6,312 nucleotides of DNA from WJKK01 sp964638225 (GCA_964638225.1 CAZWYL010000021.1:1-6312); one strand, 5' to 3'; numbered from the stretch's first letter, positions 1-6,028 are shown. The notes: generated from the sequence alone by a model not told the origin. Made by a program: numbers and translations.

Positions 1-612
1 CCTGGTCTGGGGAAGGTACCAAATTCGAGCCATACTACAACCTTTCATATCCGAGATCGGGAAGGTAATGCTGCCGCTGTTACAACTAGTTTAGGTGCGG
101 GGTTTATGGTGGCGGGGGATACGGGTATTCATATTAACAATAGGATGCAGATGCTCTCTCTCGAGCAAGACCTTCCCAACCAACTAACCCCCGGATATAA
201 GGTACGACACACTTCTAATCCTTACATGGTATTTAGAAACGGCAATCCTTATATTCTCGGCGGTAACACCGGCGTAGATACTCAACCACAAGCGCAGCTC
301 CAGCAATTTATGTCTGTTGTGGAATTTGGGTTATCTCCGCAGGAGGCCGTAGATAGACCAAGATTTGTAAGTACTGCCCACCCCGCAGGATACTATCCCT
401 ACCAAACGGGTAATAGGCTGCAAATGGAATCCGGTTTTTCTGAGGAGGTATTAAGTGTTCTCCGATCTCGCGGACACGAAATCGTTATTGATCGGGGAAT
501 ATTTGGAAGTGCAAATATGCTCGTCATAGATGAAGATACTAACACTATACAGCTAGGGGCAGAATCTCGTGACGATTCCTTTGGACGTATTCGCACTAAC
601 AATTCTGATTGA
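1..612 (+). CDS. Gamma-glutamyltranspeptidase-like Ntn hydrolase, C-terminal part (5' truncated by window edge)
   Basis: The frame is open from base 1 to the TGA at 610-612, giving 203 residues; the start lies outside the window. The product resembles the small subunit of gamma-glutamyltransferases, which cleave themselves before a catalytic Thr and then hydrolyse or transfer gamma-glutamyl groups outside the cytoplasm. The visible order matches the family: SSHTTTF (bases 25-45, with the presumed nucleophile Thr at 34-36), then DREGNAAAV, VAGDTGIHINN, a glycine-bearing GGNTGVD, the helix ending in GLSPQEAVDRPRF, and a final ESGFSEEVLSVLRSRGH block. Several substrate-pocket residues known from E. 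coli GGT are different: the NNQMDD segment is NNRMQM (136-153), the Ser-Ser pair is Thr-Ser, and the Gly-Gly pair is Thr-Gly. I therefore call the fold and family confidently but not the substrate. The gene faces the lipoprotein gene convergently. Confidence 0.85.
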   Translation, partial: PGLGKVPNSSHTTTFHIRDREGNAAAVTTSLGAGFMVAGDTGIHINNRMQMLSLEQDLPNQLTPGYKVRHTSNPYMVFRNGNPYILGGNTGVDTQPQAQLQQFMSVVEFGLSPQEAVDRPRFVSTAHPAGYYPYQTGNRLQMESGFSEEVLSVLRSRGHEIVIDRGIFGSANMLVIDEDTNTIQLGAESRDDSFGRIRTNNSD

Positions 613-859
613 TTCCTTTCCTTTTTCAACGAATATCACTATAATCAGTTTTTTTGCCAATATTCACTTTAGCCGATAATACTGCCGTGAGTTATGGGGT
701 CAGTAGAAATTAAATCATTTGTTTTTAATTTTTAAATATTTATGTATTGATACCAGAATTTTCTAGCCCAGGTGTTTTGTGGTTAAAATGCATTATGTTA
801 GGTATTGGTTAAGGCAAAGATTTAATTAAGAGTTTTTCGTGTATATTATTTTTTTATTT

Positions 860-911
860 CTTGAGAACAGAAAAGAGGTGCAATACGTCCCGCACATTTT
901 CTGTTCTCAAG
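860..911. repeat. 52-nt perfect-stem inverted repeat (long hairpin)
   Basis: The arms CTTGAGAACAGAAAA (860-874) and TTTTCTGTTCTCAAG (897-911) are exact reverse complements over 15 bp. Inside them GTGC (878-881) can pair with GCAC (892-895), leaving a 10-nt loop and a small asymmetric internal loop. On neither strand is the hairpin directly followed by a T-run, so it is not a textbook intrinsic terminator. Its place between convergent genes suggests a role in transcript ends or stability, or a small repeat element. Confidence 0.75.
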
Positions 912-924
912 TTTACAGCTATTG

Positions 925-954
925 CTAACGCAGCCTAGCAGGTGCAAGCGTTAG
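925..954. repeat. Inverted repeat just after the lipoprotein gene stop
   Basis: CTAACGC (925-931) and GCGTTAG (948-954) are exact reverse complements with a 16-nt spacer. The element begins one base beyond the stop codon of the minus-strand lipoprotein gene. A minus-strand transcript would form this hairpin at its 3' end, but no T-run follows, so terminator function is unproven. Confidence 0.5.
933..948 (+). repeat. Flanking repeat, left copy (inverted relative to 3159-3173)
   Basis: GCCTAGCAGGTGCAAG at this site matches, apart from one extra T, the reverse complement of 3159-3173 (GCCTAGCAGGGCAAG on the minus strand). The two copies bracket the lipoprotein gene as an inverted pair about 2.2 kb apart. 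It lies within the loop and right arm of the 925-954 inverted repeat. Confidence 0.5.
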
Positions 955-955
955 A

Positions 956-3085
956 TCATTCTGGTATTTCGCCGGCCACGCCCTCGACGAACCAGCTCAT
1001 ACTGAGCATATCCTCGTCGGACATGCATTCTCCTTCTACGACAGCCGTCTCACCATCTTGGTTTTTGATCGGACCGCAGAAGACGTCCCATTCGGTGTTC
1101 ATGATACTCTCCCTGGCCTCGTTGACTTGCTGTATAACGTCTTCCGGAACCTGGGGACTTATGTCCGCCAGTTTCACCACCCCACTGCCCAAGCCACCCC
1201 AGAACTGATGTGTTTCCCACGTTCCGTTGATGACGGCCTCTACGGTATCGATATAGTACGTTCCCCAGTTCCACTGAGGGCTTGTCAACACCGTGTCGCC
1301 GACGAATTTGGCCATGTCCGAGTCGTAGCCGATACTTAAAGCGCCTCGTTCGGCAGCCGCCTTCTGAGGTTCCGTTGTGTCTTGATGCTGTGTAATGAGG
1401 TCAGCCCCTTCATCGAGCAGAGCCTCCGCAGCTTCACGTTCGATGACCGGATCGTACCAGGTATTTGTCCACACAACGTGTACTCTAGCGTCTGGATTGA
1501 CTGATCGTGCTCCTAGCGTGAAAGCATTGATGCCGCGGATCACCTCCGGAATAGGGAAGGCCGCAACGTAGCCGATGGTATTGTTCTCGGTTGCGTTGCC
1601 GGCAACGATTCCTGAGAGATAACGAGGCTGATAGATCCTTCCAAAGTACGTAGCCATGTTTTCTCTCGTCATGTAGCCTGAGCAGTGTTCAAAGACTACA
1701 TCGGGGAATTCGCTTGCCACCTCGTAAGTGGGATCCATATATCCGAACGAGGTTGTAAAGATCGCGTCCCAGCCTTCCTGCGCGTATTGACGGATGACTC
1801 GGGCGGCATCAGGGCCTTCTGGTACGTCCTCGATGTATGTGGTCTCGACCAAGCTGCCCAATTGTTTTTCTAGAGCCAAGCGTCCGCGATCGTGTTCGTA
1901 GGTCCATCCGAGATCTCCTGGAGGGCCAATGTACACGAACGCAACTTTCACTGGCTCTTTTTCTTCTACCAACCCCGCCCTCATTTCGAGCAGCTTGAGA
2001 ATGGGAAGTGATGCGGTGATCGATCCTATTGTGCTTCCGCCGGAGCCCATGCCAGCTGATATGGATTCAGGACCACCAACCGCAGGTTCACCTGAATCGT
2101 TGAGCCAGGGGTGATCGAAGTTGCTGCTTGAACGCGAGTAGGCGAATGGGATGGCTTCCCCTTGAGTCTCATTCCATTCTTCTACAGCCTCCATCCAGGC
2201 GACGTTCTCCATTGCGGTAACAGCAATAACTTCGGTTGGTGTTGTTTCAATGGGGAGCGTCTCGCTGATTAGATCGGCAACGAGTTTGCGGGCCCGAGCG
2301 TCCTCCTGAACAGAATGCCAGAAGTTGTCTCCGGTGGTCTCGCTGCATTCGCTCCAGTGGAAGGCTTTGGGTTTTCTAAGCCCCGCCTCTCCATGATATT
2401 TCAGAGTGTTTTCGCGCGGGCCTCCCTCCAGTTCAGGCCAAGTCACGTATTTTTCAGCCTCCCAGAGTTCTTGGGCTAGATTTTTCGATCCCACGCTGGT
2501 TCGGGTATCTCTGTCTCGCATATACCACCACTCATCGGGCTGGGTGTTGCTCATGCTGGAGTGTTGGAGGTCCCAGTCGACCGCCATATGAGAAATGCAG
2601 ACATCTCCGATCACCGTGGGTGTTCCGTTACTATGTACCCCTCCCACCCGAGGGCTGAAACCGGAAATGCCAGACCAGATCACCTCCTTTATCCCTTTGG
2701 ATCCTTCATAGTGAAAAAGTAGGGCGTCCATGCAGCCTCTAGCTGCGTTTTTACCTACTCCCATAGTGACTATACTGACCGGCAGTTCGTACAACCTTCC
2801 CTCGACAACCTGATCGCAGAAGATCACGTCTACTTCGTCCCACGCCTCCAGTTTATTAAGAAAGGGGCCGGATTCCCCAAGCCACGTACCCTCGTCGTTC
2901 TGATAGGCGAACGCTGACAGGATGATTGTTCGTTGGACTTCTTCTCCCGGCTTTTCTTGGGTTTCAGCGGTTTCAGCCGTCGGCTGTGCGGCTGTTTCAG
3001 GTTCTGTGTCTACGAGTGTAAGATTTCCACATGCGCTGATAAGCGCCGCGGATAAAAGTATGACGAACAGAGTTCTTTTCAACAT
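956..3085 (-). CDS. Surface lipoprotein: nucleoside phosphorylase/nucleosidase-like domain fused to BMP-family (PnrA-like) nucleoside-binding domain
   Basis: The 709-aa product starts with a lipoprotein signal peptide (residues 1-19, MLKRTLFVILLSAALISAC, lipobox Cys19), then a Thr/Glu/Pro linker to about 50. Residues about 50-370 resemble nucleoside phosphorylases/nucleosidases: GVGKNAA (109-115), WSGISGFSP (137-145), IGDVCIS (159-165), AMEN (291-294) and RSSSNFD (318-324). Residues about 379-670 look like a BMP substrate-binding protein of ABC transporters, the family of the purine nucleoside receptor PnrA: KVAFVYIGPPGDLGW near the start, YFGRIYQPRYLSGIVAG in the middle, and a tail with CGPIKNQDG and WFVEGVAGEIP. 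I chose the ATG at 3085 rather than 3145 because it gives a clean signal peptide and has a strong ribosome-binding site. Single-domain BMP proteins are usually about 330-380 residues, so this is about double length. The protein should sit on the outer face of the cytoplasmic membrane. Catalysis by the first domain is inferred, not shown. Confidence 0.8.
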   Translation of the reverse strand: MLKRTLFVILLSAALISACGNLTLVDTEPETAAQPTAETAETQEKPGEEVQRTIILSAFAYQNDEGTWLGESGPFLNKLEAWDEVDVIFCDQVVEGRLYELPVSIVTMGVGKNAARGCMDALLFHYEGSKGIKEVIWSGISGFSPRVGGVHSNGTPTVIGDVCISHMAVDWDLQHSSMSNTQPDEWWYMRDRDTRTSVGSKNLAQELWEAEKYVTWPELEGGPRENTLKYHGEAGLRKPKAFHWSECSETTGDNFWHSVQEDARARKLVADLISETLPIETTPTEVIAVTAMENVAWMEAVEEWNETQGEAIPFAYSRSSSNFDHPWLNDSGEPAVGGPESISAGMGSGGSTIGSITASLPILKLLEMRAGLVEEKEPVKVAFVYIGPPGDLGWTYEHDRGRLALEKQLGSLVETTYIEDVPEGPDAARVIRQYAQEGWDAIFTTSFGYMDPTYEVASEFPDVVFEHCSGYMTRENMATYFGRIYQPRYLSGIVAGNATENNTIGYVAAFPIPEVIRGINAFTLGARSVNPDARVHVVWTNTWYDPVIEREAAEALLDEGADLITQHQDTTEPQKAAAERGALSIGYDSDMAKFVGDTVLTSPQWNWGTYYIDTVEAVINGTWETHQFWGGLGSGVVKLADISPQVPEDVIQQVNEARESIMNTEWDVFCGPIKNQDGETAVVEGECMSDEDMLSMSWFVEGVAGEIPE

Positions 3086-3089
3086 CTGA

Positions 3090-3098
3090 CTCCCCCTT
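3090..3098 (-). promoter_or_regulatory. Strong ribosome-binding site that decides the lipoprotein start
   Basis: Read on the minus strand, AAGGGGGAG ends 4 bases before the ATG at 3085. This supports that start, which places the signal peptide at the very N-terminus. The longer reading from 3145 would put 20 polar residues before the signal peptide; it also has a GGAG nearby, but only 2 bases from its ATG. Confidence 0.7.
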
Positions 3099-3158
3099 GT
3101 GTTAATAGGTTTAGAGTAGGTTTGATTGGATGTATCTTGTAGCATTTCTCCGCCTTTG

Positions 3159-3173
3159 CTTGCCCTGCTAGGC
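3159..3173 (-). repeat. Flanking repeat, right copy (inverted relative to 933-948)
   Basis: CTTGCCCTGCTAGGC on the plus strand is, on the minus strand, GCCTAGCAGGGCAAG. It matches the sequence at 933-948 except for one missing T. It overlaps the left arm of the 3166-3223 hairpin. A third partial copy, GCCTAGCAAG, lies at 3216-3225 on the plus strand. Confidence 0.5.
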
Positions 3174-3223
3174 AGCTTTTGAGAAATAAATTGATTTTTT
3201 AGTTTTCCAGAAGCTGCCTAGCA
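3166..3223. repeat. 13-bp perfect inverted repeat upstream of the lipoprotein gene
   Basis: TGCTAGGCAGCTT (3166-3178) and AAGCTGCCTAGCA (3211-3223) are exact reverse complements around a 32-nt AT-rich spacer. On the minus strand it lies about 80 bases or more upstream of the lipoprotein ATG, so it could be a leader hairpin or an operator. On the plus strand TTTTT follows 5 bases after the stem, but no plus-strand gene ends here. Confidence 0.65.
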
Positions 3224-3232
3224 AGTACTTTT

Positions 3233-3329
3233 TGAGTCTATAGATATTTTCAAAGAGCTTTTAACCACACCCTTACAACAAGGAATTTAGGTGATGCCCC
3301 TTTTGGGCATAGTTAGTTTTTTAGACTCA
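3233..3329. repeat. 8-bp inverted pair enclosing a smaller hairpin
   Basis: TGAGTCTA (3233-3240) and TAGACTCA (3322-3329) are exact reverse complements 81 bases apart. Between them lies the short hairpin at 3294-3310. The nesting could form a folded leader RNA, but an 8-bp match over this distance may be chance. Confidence 0.25.
3294..3322 (+). terminator. Possible weak plus-strand terminator-like hairpin
   Basis: ATGCCC (3294-3299) pairs with GGGCAT (3305-3310) around a CTTTT loop. A T6 run follows at 3317-3322, separated from the stem by 6 bases. The spacing is long for an intrinsic terminator and no plus-strand gene ends upstream, so this is tentative. Confidence 0.25.
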
Positions 3330-3345
3330 GGAATATTAAGGAGAA

Positions 3346-3371
3346 TAAAAAGAGGCGCCCTCACAGCGCCC
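3346..3371 (-). terminator. Intrinsic terminator of the phosphoribosyltransferase transcript
   Basis: Read on the minus strand, a GC-rich stem GGCGC/GCGCC with a 7-nt loop is followed by CTTTTTATT. The stem arms are 3366-3370 and 3354-3358 and the T-run corresponds to A's at 3347-3351. It lies about 140 bases beyond the phosphoribosyltransferase stop and before the lipoprotein gene, which suggests two separate transcripts. Confidence 0.6.
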
Positions 3372-3508
3372 ATAAATTTAAAAGTAAGCTTAAACAAAAT
3401 AAACAATAGATTTACTTTCTTGTAGAGCTCTATTTCCTATATTTGATCTTCGGCCCTAAAAAGATCCGATGCTGTTATTTTTAATATATCTGTTTTTTGG
3501 AGAATATG

Positions 3509-4072
3509 TCAAGAGCTAGAATTTTTAAAGATTGGAAGTTCGGTTAGATAGATAAAGTTTTTTATTTCGTCAAATTGATTTTTACTCTGTCTTATAGCCG
3601 CGGCGTGTAGGATAACTTTAGCGCCTACTCTTTCCATCAGTTCGTCTATCATGCGCATGGTGACTCCAGTGGATACAACATCGTCGACAATCGCAACTCT
3701 CTTGTTTTTTAGCAAGTTGGCGTCTTTGCCGTCCAAGACAAGCTGTTTGGTATGTTTGGGAAAGTGAGAAAGGGGCTTAAGCTTAATTGGTTTTACCATG
3801 TAGGGTTTGACGCTCTTTCTGCAGATTACATAGGTTTCTTTGTTTAATTCAAGAGATAGTTCGTGTATTAAAGGCACTACTTTCACCTCAGGCCCCACCA
3901 AGTAGTCGAAGTCGAAGTCTTTGAGTTTTGGCGCAAGTTTTTTAGTAATGGCTTGGATTAGTTCCACATCCCCGAGGATGTTAAAGTTTGCGAGAGACGT
4001 ATTTTTGCTGATAGGTTTTATAGGTAGTTCGCGAGTTAACCCGCATATTTTTAAACTAAAGAACTTGATCAT
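3509..4072 (-). CDS. Purine (adenine-like) phosphoribosyltransferase family protein
   Basis: The 187-aa product is a type I phosphoribosyltransferase, a cytoplasmic enzyme class that joins a base to PRPP to make a nucleotide. The signature RVAIVDDVVSTGVT at residues 125-138 is the PRPP-binding loop with its paired Asp residues. Other family-like blocks are LVGPEVKVVPL (58-68), CRKSVKPYM (84-92) and LTELPIF near the end (176-182), all resembling adenine/xanthine PRT-like proteins. The length suits that group. The ATG at 4072 is supported because an in-frame stop lies just upstream, within the TATAAT box, and because the N-terminus reads like the family. There is no Shine-Dalgarno sequence. It lies upstream of, and on the same strand as, the nucleoside-binding lipoprotein gene, with a terminator between them. 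Adenine specificity is inferred; another purine base is possible. Confidence 0.8.
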   Translation of the reverse strand: MIKFFSLKICGLTRELPIKPISKNTSLANFNILGDVELIQAITKKLAPKLKDFDFDYLVGPEVKVVPLIHELSLELNKETYVICRKSVKPYMVKPIKLKPLSHFPKHTKQLVLDGKDANLLKNKRVAIVDDVVSTGVTMRMIDELMERVGAKVILHAAAIRQSKNQFDEIKNFIYLTELPIFKNSSS

Positions 4073-4098
4073 AAAGTCGGGGAGTAATAATTTTTTCC

Positions 4099-4104
4099 AT
4101 TATA
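4099..4104 (-). promoter_or_regulatory. TATAAT -10 box for the phosphoribosyltransferase gene
   Basis: On the minus strand an exact TATAAT lies 26 bases before the ATG, predicting a 5' leader of about 20 bases. No good -35 hexamer is seen at 16-18 bp upstream. The position that a -35 would occupy overlaps the left arm of the inverted repeat at 4117-4126. Confidence 0.5.
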
Positions 4105-4380
4105 ACAAACTAAGAGAATGATTCTTTAAGCACAAGCCCTTTGGTTAGGTTGTTTGAACTAAAGAAGAATCATTTCAATTTTGGAGTTTAAGAGTTCCGA
4201 GAGTAGGACAATTAGCAGTTTTTTTGTTGAAGCAAAAGTGTAAACCCGGCGCCATATTTTTTACAAAAACCCTTCTTTTTAGTAGAGATGGGTACAGTCT
4301 TTGCGGAGCTGGTTTTACTTTTATTTTTTTGAGTTTTGATATATTTAATTAAACCTGTCCGTCTTAAAAAAATTTAATAT
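4105..4380. other. Divergent intergenic region
   Basis: These 276 bases lie between divergently transcribed genes. Apart from the inverted repeat at 4117-4174, it is AT-rich, with a TGTAAA/TTTACA pair around 4239-4265 and several T-runs. The plus-strand promoter of the glycosyltransferase gene must lie here or be leaderless-like, but I cannot point to a convincing -35/-10 pair. Confidence 0.5.
4117..4174. repeat. 10-bp inverted repeat at the phosphoribosyltransferase promoter
   Basis: AATGATTCTT (4117-4126) and AAGAATCATT (4165-4174) are exact reverse complements with a 38-nt spacer. The left arm covers the -35 area of the minus-strand promoter. Paired operator half-sites or an upstream hairpin are both possible. 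Confidence 0.45.
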
Positions 4381-5979
4381 ATGTCACCTAAACAATTACG
4401 CCCCAAAAAAATCTATAAAAAAATAATTTATCTGCTTCCAACAGGCTTTCTAGTTTTTATATATCAGGCTTTGGGAAAAGAAAACGTTAATGTAGATCAA
4501 TTTTTGTGGTATGAAAGAACCGAAAGTTTTTTTCAAGCTTTTACAGAGGGGGATTTTGCCTCTACATACCAAAAATATCATCCAGGCGTGCTTCTTATGT
4601 ATCTAATTAGAGCCGGACAGCTTACCTATAAGTGGATTACTAAAGATGTGTCCAGATTTAAAGATATATTTTACTTAAATTTTCCTGCATATAATTTTTG
4701 GACAAAATTTTATTTAGTAACGTTCGTATTTGTCCTTATAATAATTTCCGCTTTTTTTCTTTATAAAATTTCTAAAAGTAAATTACTTTCATTGGGGTTT
4801 TTAATAATTCTTCTTTCTGAACCTTATTTTCTGGGAAATTTGCGAAATCTACATTTGGATACGTTGTCTTCTGTACTTATTGCATGTTCAGTATTAATTT
4901 TTTATGCAGGACTATGTACAAAGAAGCCTTGGCACTTTGCACTTTCAGGAATAACTACAGGTTTAGGATTATTAACAAAATCAATATGTTTATCTATTAT
5001 TGTGGTGAATTTTACAATGATAATCTATTTTTTTATTAGAAATGCAAAGGATAGGATTTGGCTGCTAAAAATGTTTAGCTTATTTTTTGTGGTTTCCTTA
5101 TTTGTGTTTATTTTGTTATTTCCCGCCATGTGGACAGCCCCTTTGGATACTCTTAGTAGGGTAGTTAATGAAGGAATTCTGAAAACGGGCTTAGAGGGTA
5201 AAGATAATTTCACACACCATATACGAGGAGTCCCAACAGATGATCCGGGTTTTGCTTTTTATCCTTTAGTTTTTAAGTATCGGCTTAGCTTATTTATACA
5301 ACTATCAAACTTACTATTTATTTTTTACCTAGCATATCTCTTTTTTAAAAAGGGAAAAAGAGGTTTTAAGAACTTATTATTTAAATCAAATTATTCCTAT
5401 CCTTTATTTTTAGTTTTTCTTGCGCTATATATTACGGGTTATATAGCTATATTTACTTATTCAGCTAAAAAAACAGATAGATATATCACAACACTATTTC
5501 CTTTACTGGCAGTTCTGTCCGCTTCTTTTATATATTATGTAAACAAAATAACAGATAGTAAAAATTTCCTTAGGGTATTTAATGTTGCTGTTGGTCTAAT
5601 ATTTACCACAACCTTAATAGCAAATATATCGATTCACCCATACTATTTTGCTTACTACAACCCATTCCTAGGGGGTCTAGAAAGCGCTCGGGATGAGATG
5701 TATCTCAATCAAGGGGGTATTGGAGTTTATGAAATGGCTCAGTATTTGAATTCATCCGATATTGGGGAAACCGATCTGATAGGTGCTACAAATTATGAAG
5801 AAATAGGTGTGTTTTCCAAGCATAAAGTAGAGGGTTTTAGTAACGATAAGATGGATGAATATGATTATGTAATTCTGACTATGCAGAGGGATAGGCAGTT
5901 TAAACAAGATAGAGAAACAGTTAAGTTGATAAAAATATTTGGGAGTGATTACCTTAGAATTTCTCGCAAAGAGGATTAA
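4381..5979 (+). CDS. PMT/ArnT-type integral membrane glycosyltransferase (GT-C fold)
   Basis: The 532-aa product resembles the PMT_2/ArnT group, which transfers a sugar from a polyprenyl-phosphate donor to an acceptor on the outer face of the cytoplasmic membrane. About 11 hydrophobic segments are visible, near residues 13-31, 108-128, 135-151, 163-179, 185-200, 202-219, 229-249, 303-322, 339-359, 366-387 and 397-417. The first outer loop carries VDQFLWYE (Asp39, with Glu45 nearby), where GT-C enzymes keep their catalytic acidic residue, and the HPG at 67-69. LHLDT (157-161), KKTDRYITTLFPL (363-375) and IHPYYFAYYNPFLGG (418-432) are further family blocks. A soluble tail runs from about 433 to 532. 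The ATG follows an in-frame TAA at 4375-4377, so it is the first possible start; there is no Shine-Dalgarno sequence. Donor and acceptor cannot be told from sequence. Confidence 0.8.
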   Translation: MSPKQLRPKKIYKKIIYLLPTGFLVFIYQALGKENVNVDQFLWYERTESFFQAFTEGDFASTYQKYHPGVLLMYLIRAGQLTYKWITKDVSRFKDIFYLNFPAYNFWTKFYLVTFVFVLIIISAFFLYKISKSKLLSLGFLIILLSEPYFLGNLRNLHLDTLSSVLIACSVLIFYAGLCTKKPWHFALSGITTGLGLLTKSICLSIIVVNFTMIIYFFIRNAKDRIWLLKMFSLFFVVSLFVFILLFPAMWTAPLDTLSRVVNEGILKTGLEGKDNFTHHIRGVPTDDPGFAFYPLVFKYRLSLFIQLSNLLFIFYLAYLFFKKGKRGFKNLLFKSNYSYPLFLVFLALYITGYIAIFTYSAKKTDRYITTLFPLLAVLSASFIYYVNKITDSKNFLRVFNVAVGLIFTTTLIANISIHPYYFAYYNPFLGGLESARDEMYLNQGGIGVYEMAQYLNSSDIGETDLIGATNYEEIGVFSKHKVEGFSNDKMDEYDYVILTMQRDRQFKQDRETVKLIKIFGSDYLRISRKED

Positions 5980-6028
5980 TTTTTTTAATTGCAGCAATAT
6001 CTATTGAAATGTTGTAATATTTGTATAG

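Larger units (their letters stand above)
613..955. other. Convergent intergenic region without a gene
   Basis: These 343 bases separate two genes that point at each other. The stretch is AT-rich up to about 860 and has stops in all frames; I see no convincing small ORF or tRNA. No hairpin followed by a T-run is seen just after the GGT-like stop. The right third holds two inverted repeats, listed separately, which probably shape the 3' ends of one or both transcripts. Confidence 0.6.
3086..3508. other. Intergenic region between two co-directional minus-strand genes
   Basis: This 423-bp stretch holds the leader of the lipoprotein gene and the trailer of the phosphoribosyltransferase gene. I see no protein gene or tRNA. 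It is dense in inverted repeats: 3166-3223, an 8-bp pair at 3233-3240/3322-3329, ATGCCC/GGGCAT at 3294-3310, the terminator at 3346-3371, a 10-bp palindrome TAGAGCTCTA at 3423-3432 and GATCTT/AAGATC at 3445-3466. A promoter for the lipoprotein gene must lie here if the terminator works, but no clear -35/-10 pair stands out. Confidence 0.55.

Noticed and set aside
921..958. attC-like integron recombination site (TAAC...GCGTTAGAT)
   Set aside because: The right end fits the GTTRRRY core, but the left end does not fit RYYYAAC, the element is only about 35 bases, the L boxes are missing, and the structure at 3166-3223 has the cores in the wrong order.
1050..2591. Plus-strand and minus-strand ORFs of 60-90 codons inside the lipoprotein gene
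   Set aside because: They overlap the long well-supported frame, have no recognisable domains and are best explained as shadow frames.
3086..3145. Longer N-terminus of the lipoprotein starting at 3145
   Set aside because: It would put 20 polar residues before an otherwise perfect lipoprotein signal peptide; the ATG at 3085 has the better-spaced and stronger ribosome-binding site.
3241..3300. preQ1- or purine-riboswitch-like sequence (CCACACCCTTACAAC)
   Set aside because: The stem and core residues of those riboswitches cannot be drawn, and the resemblance is limited to a short string on the strand opposite to the lipoprotein gene.
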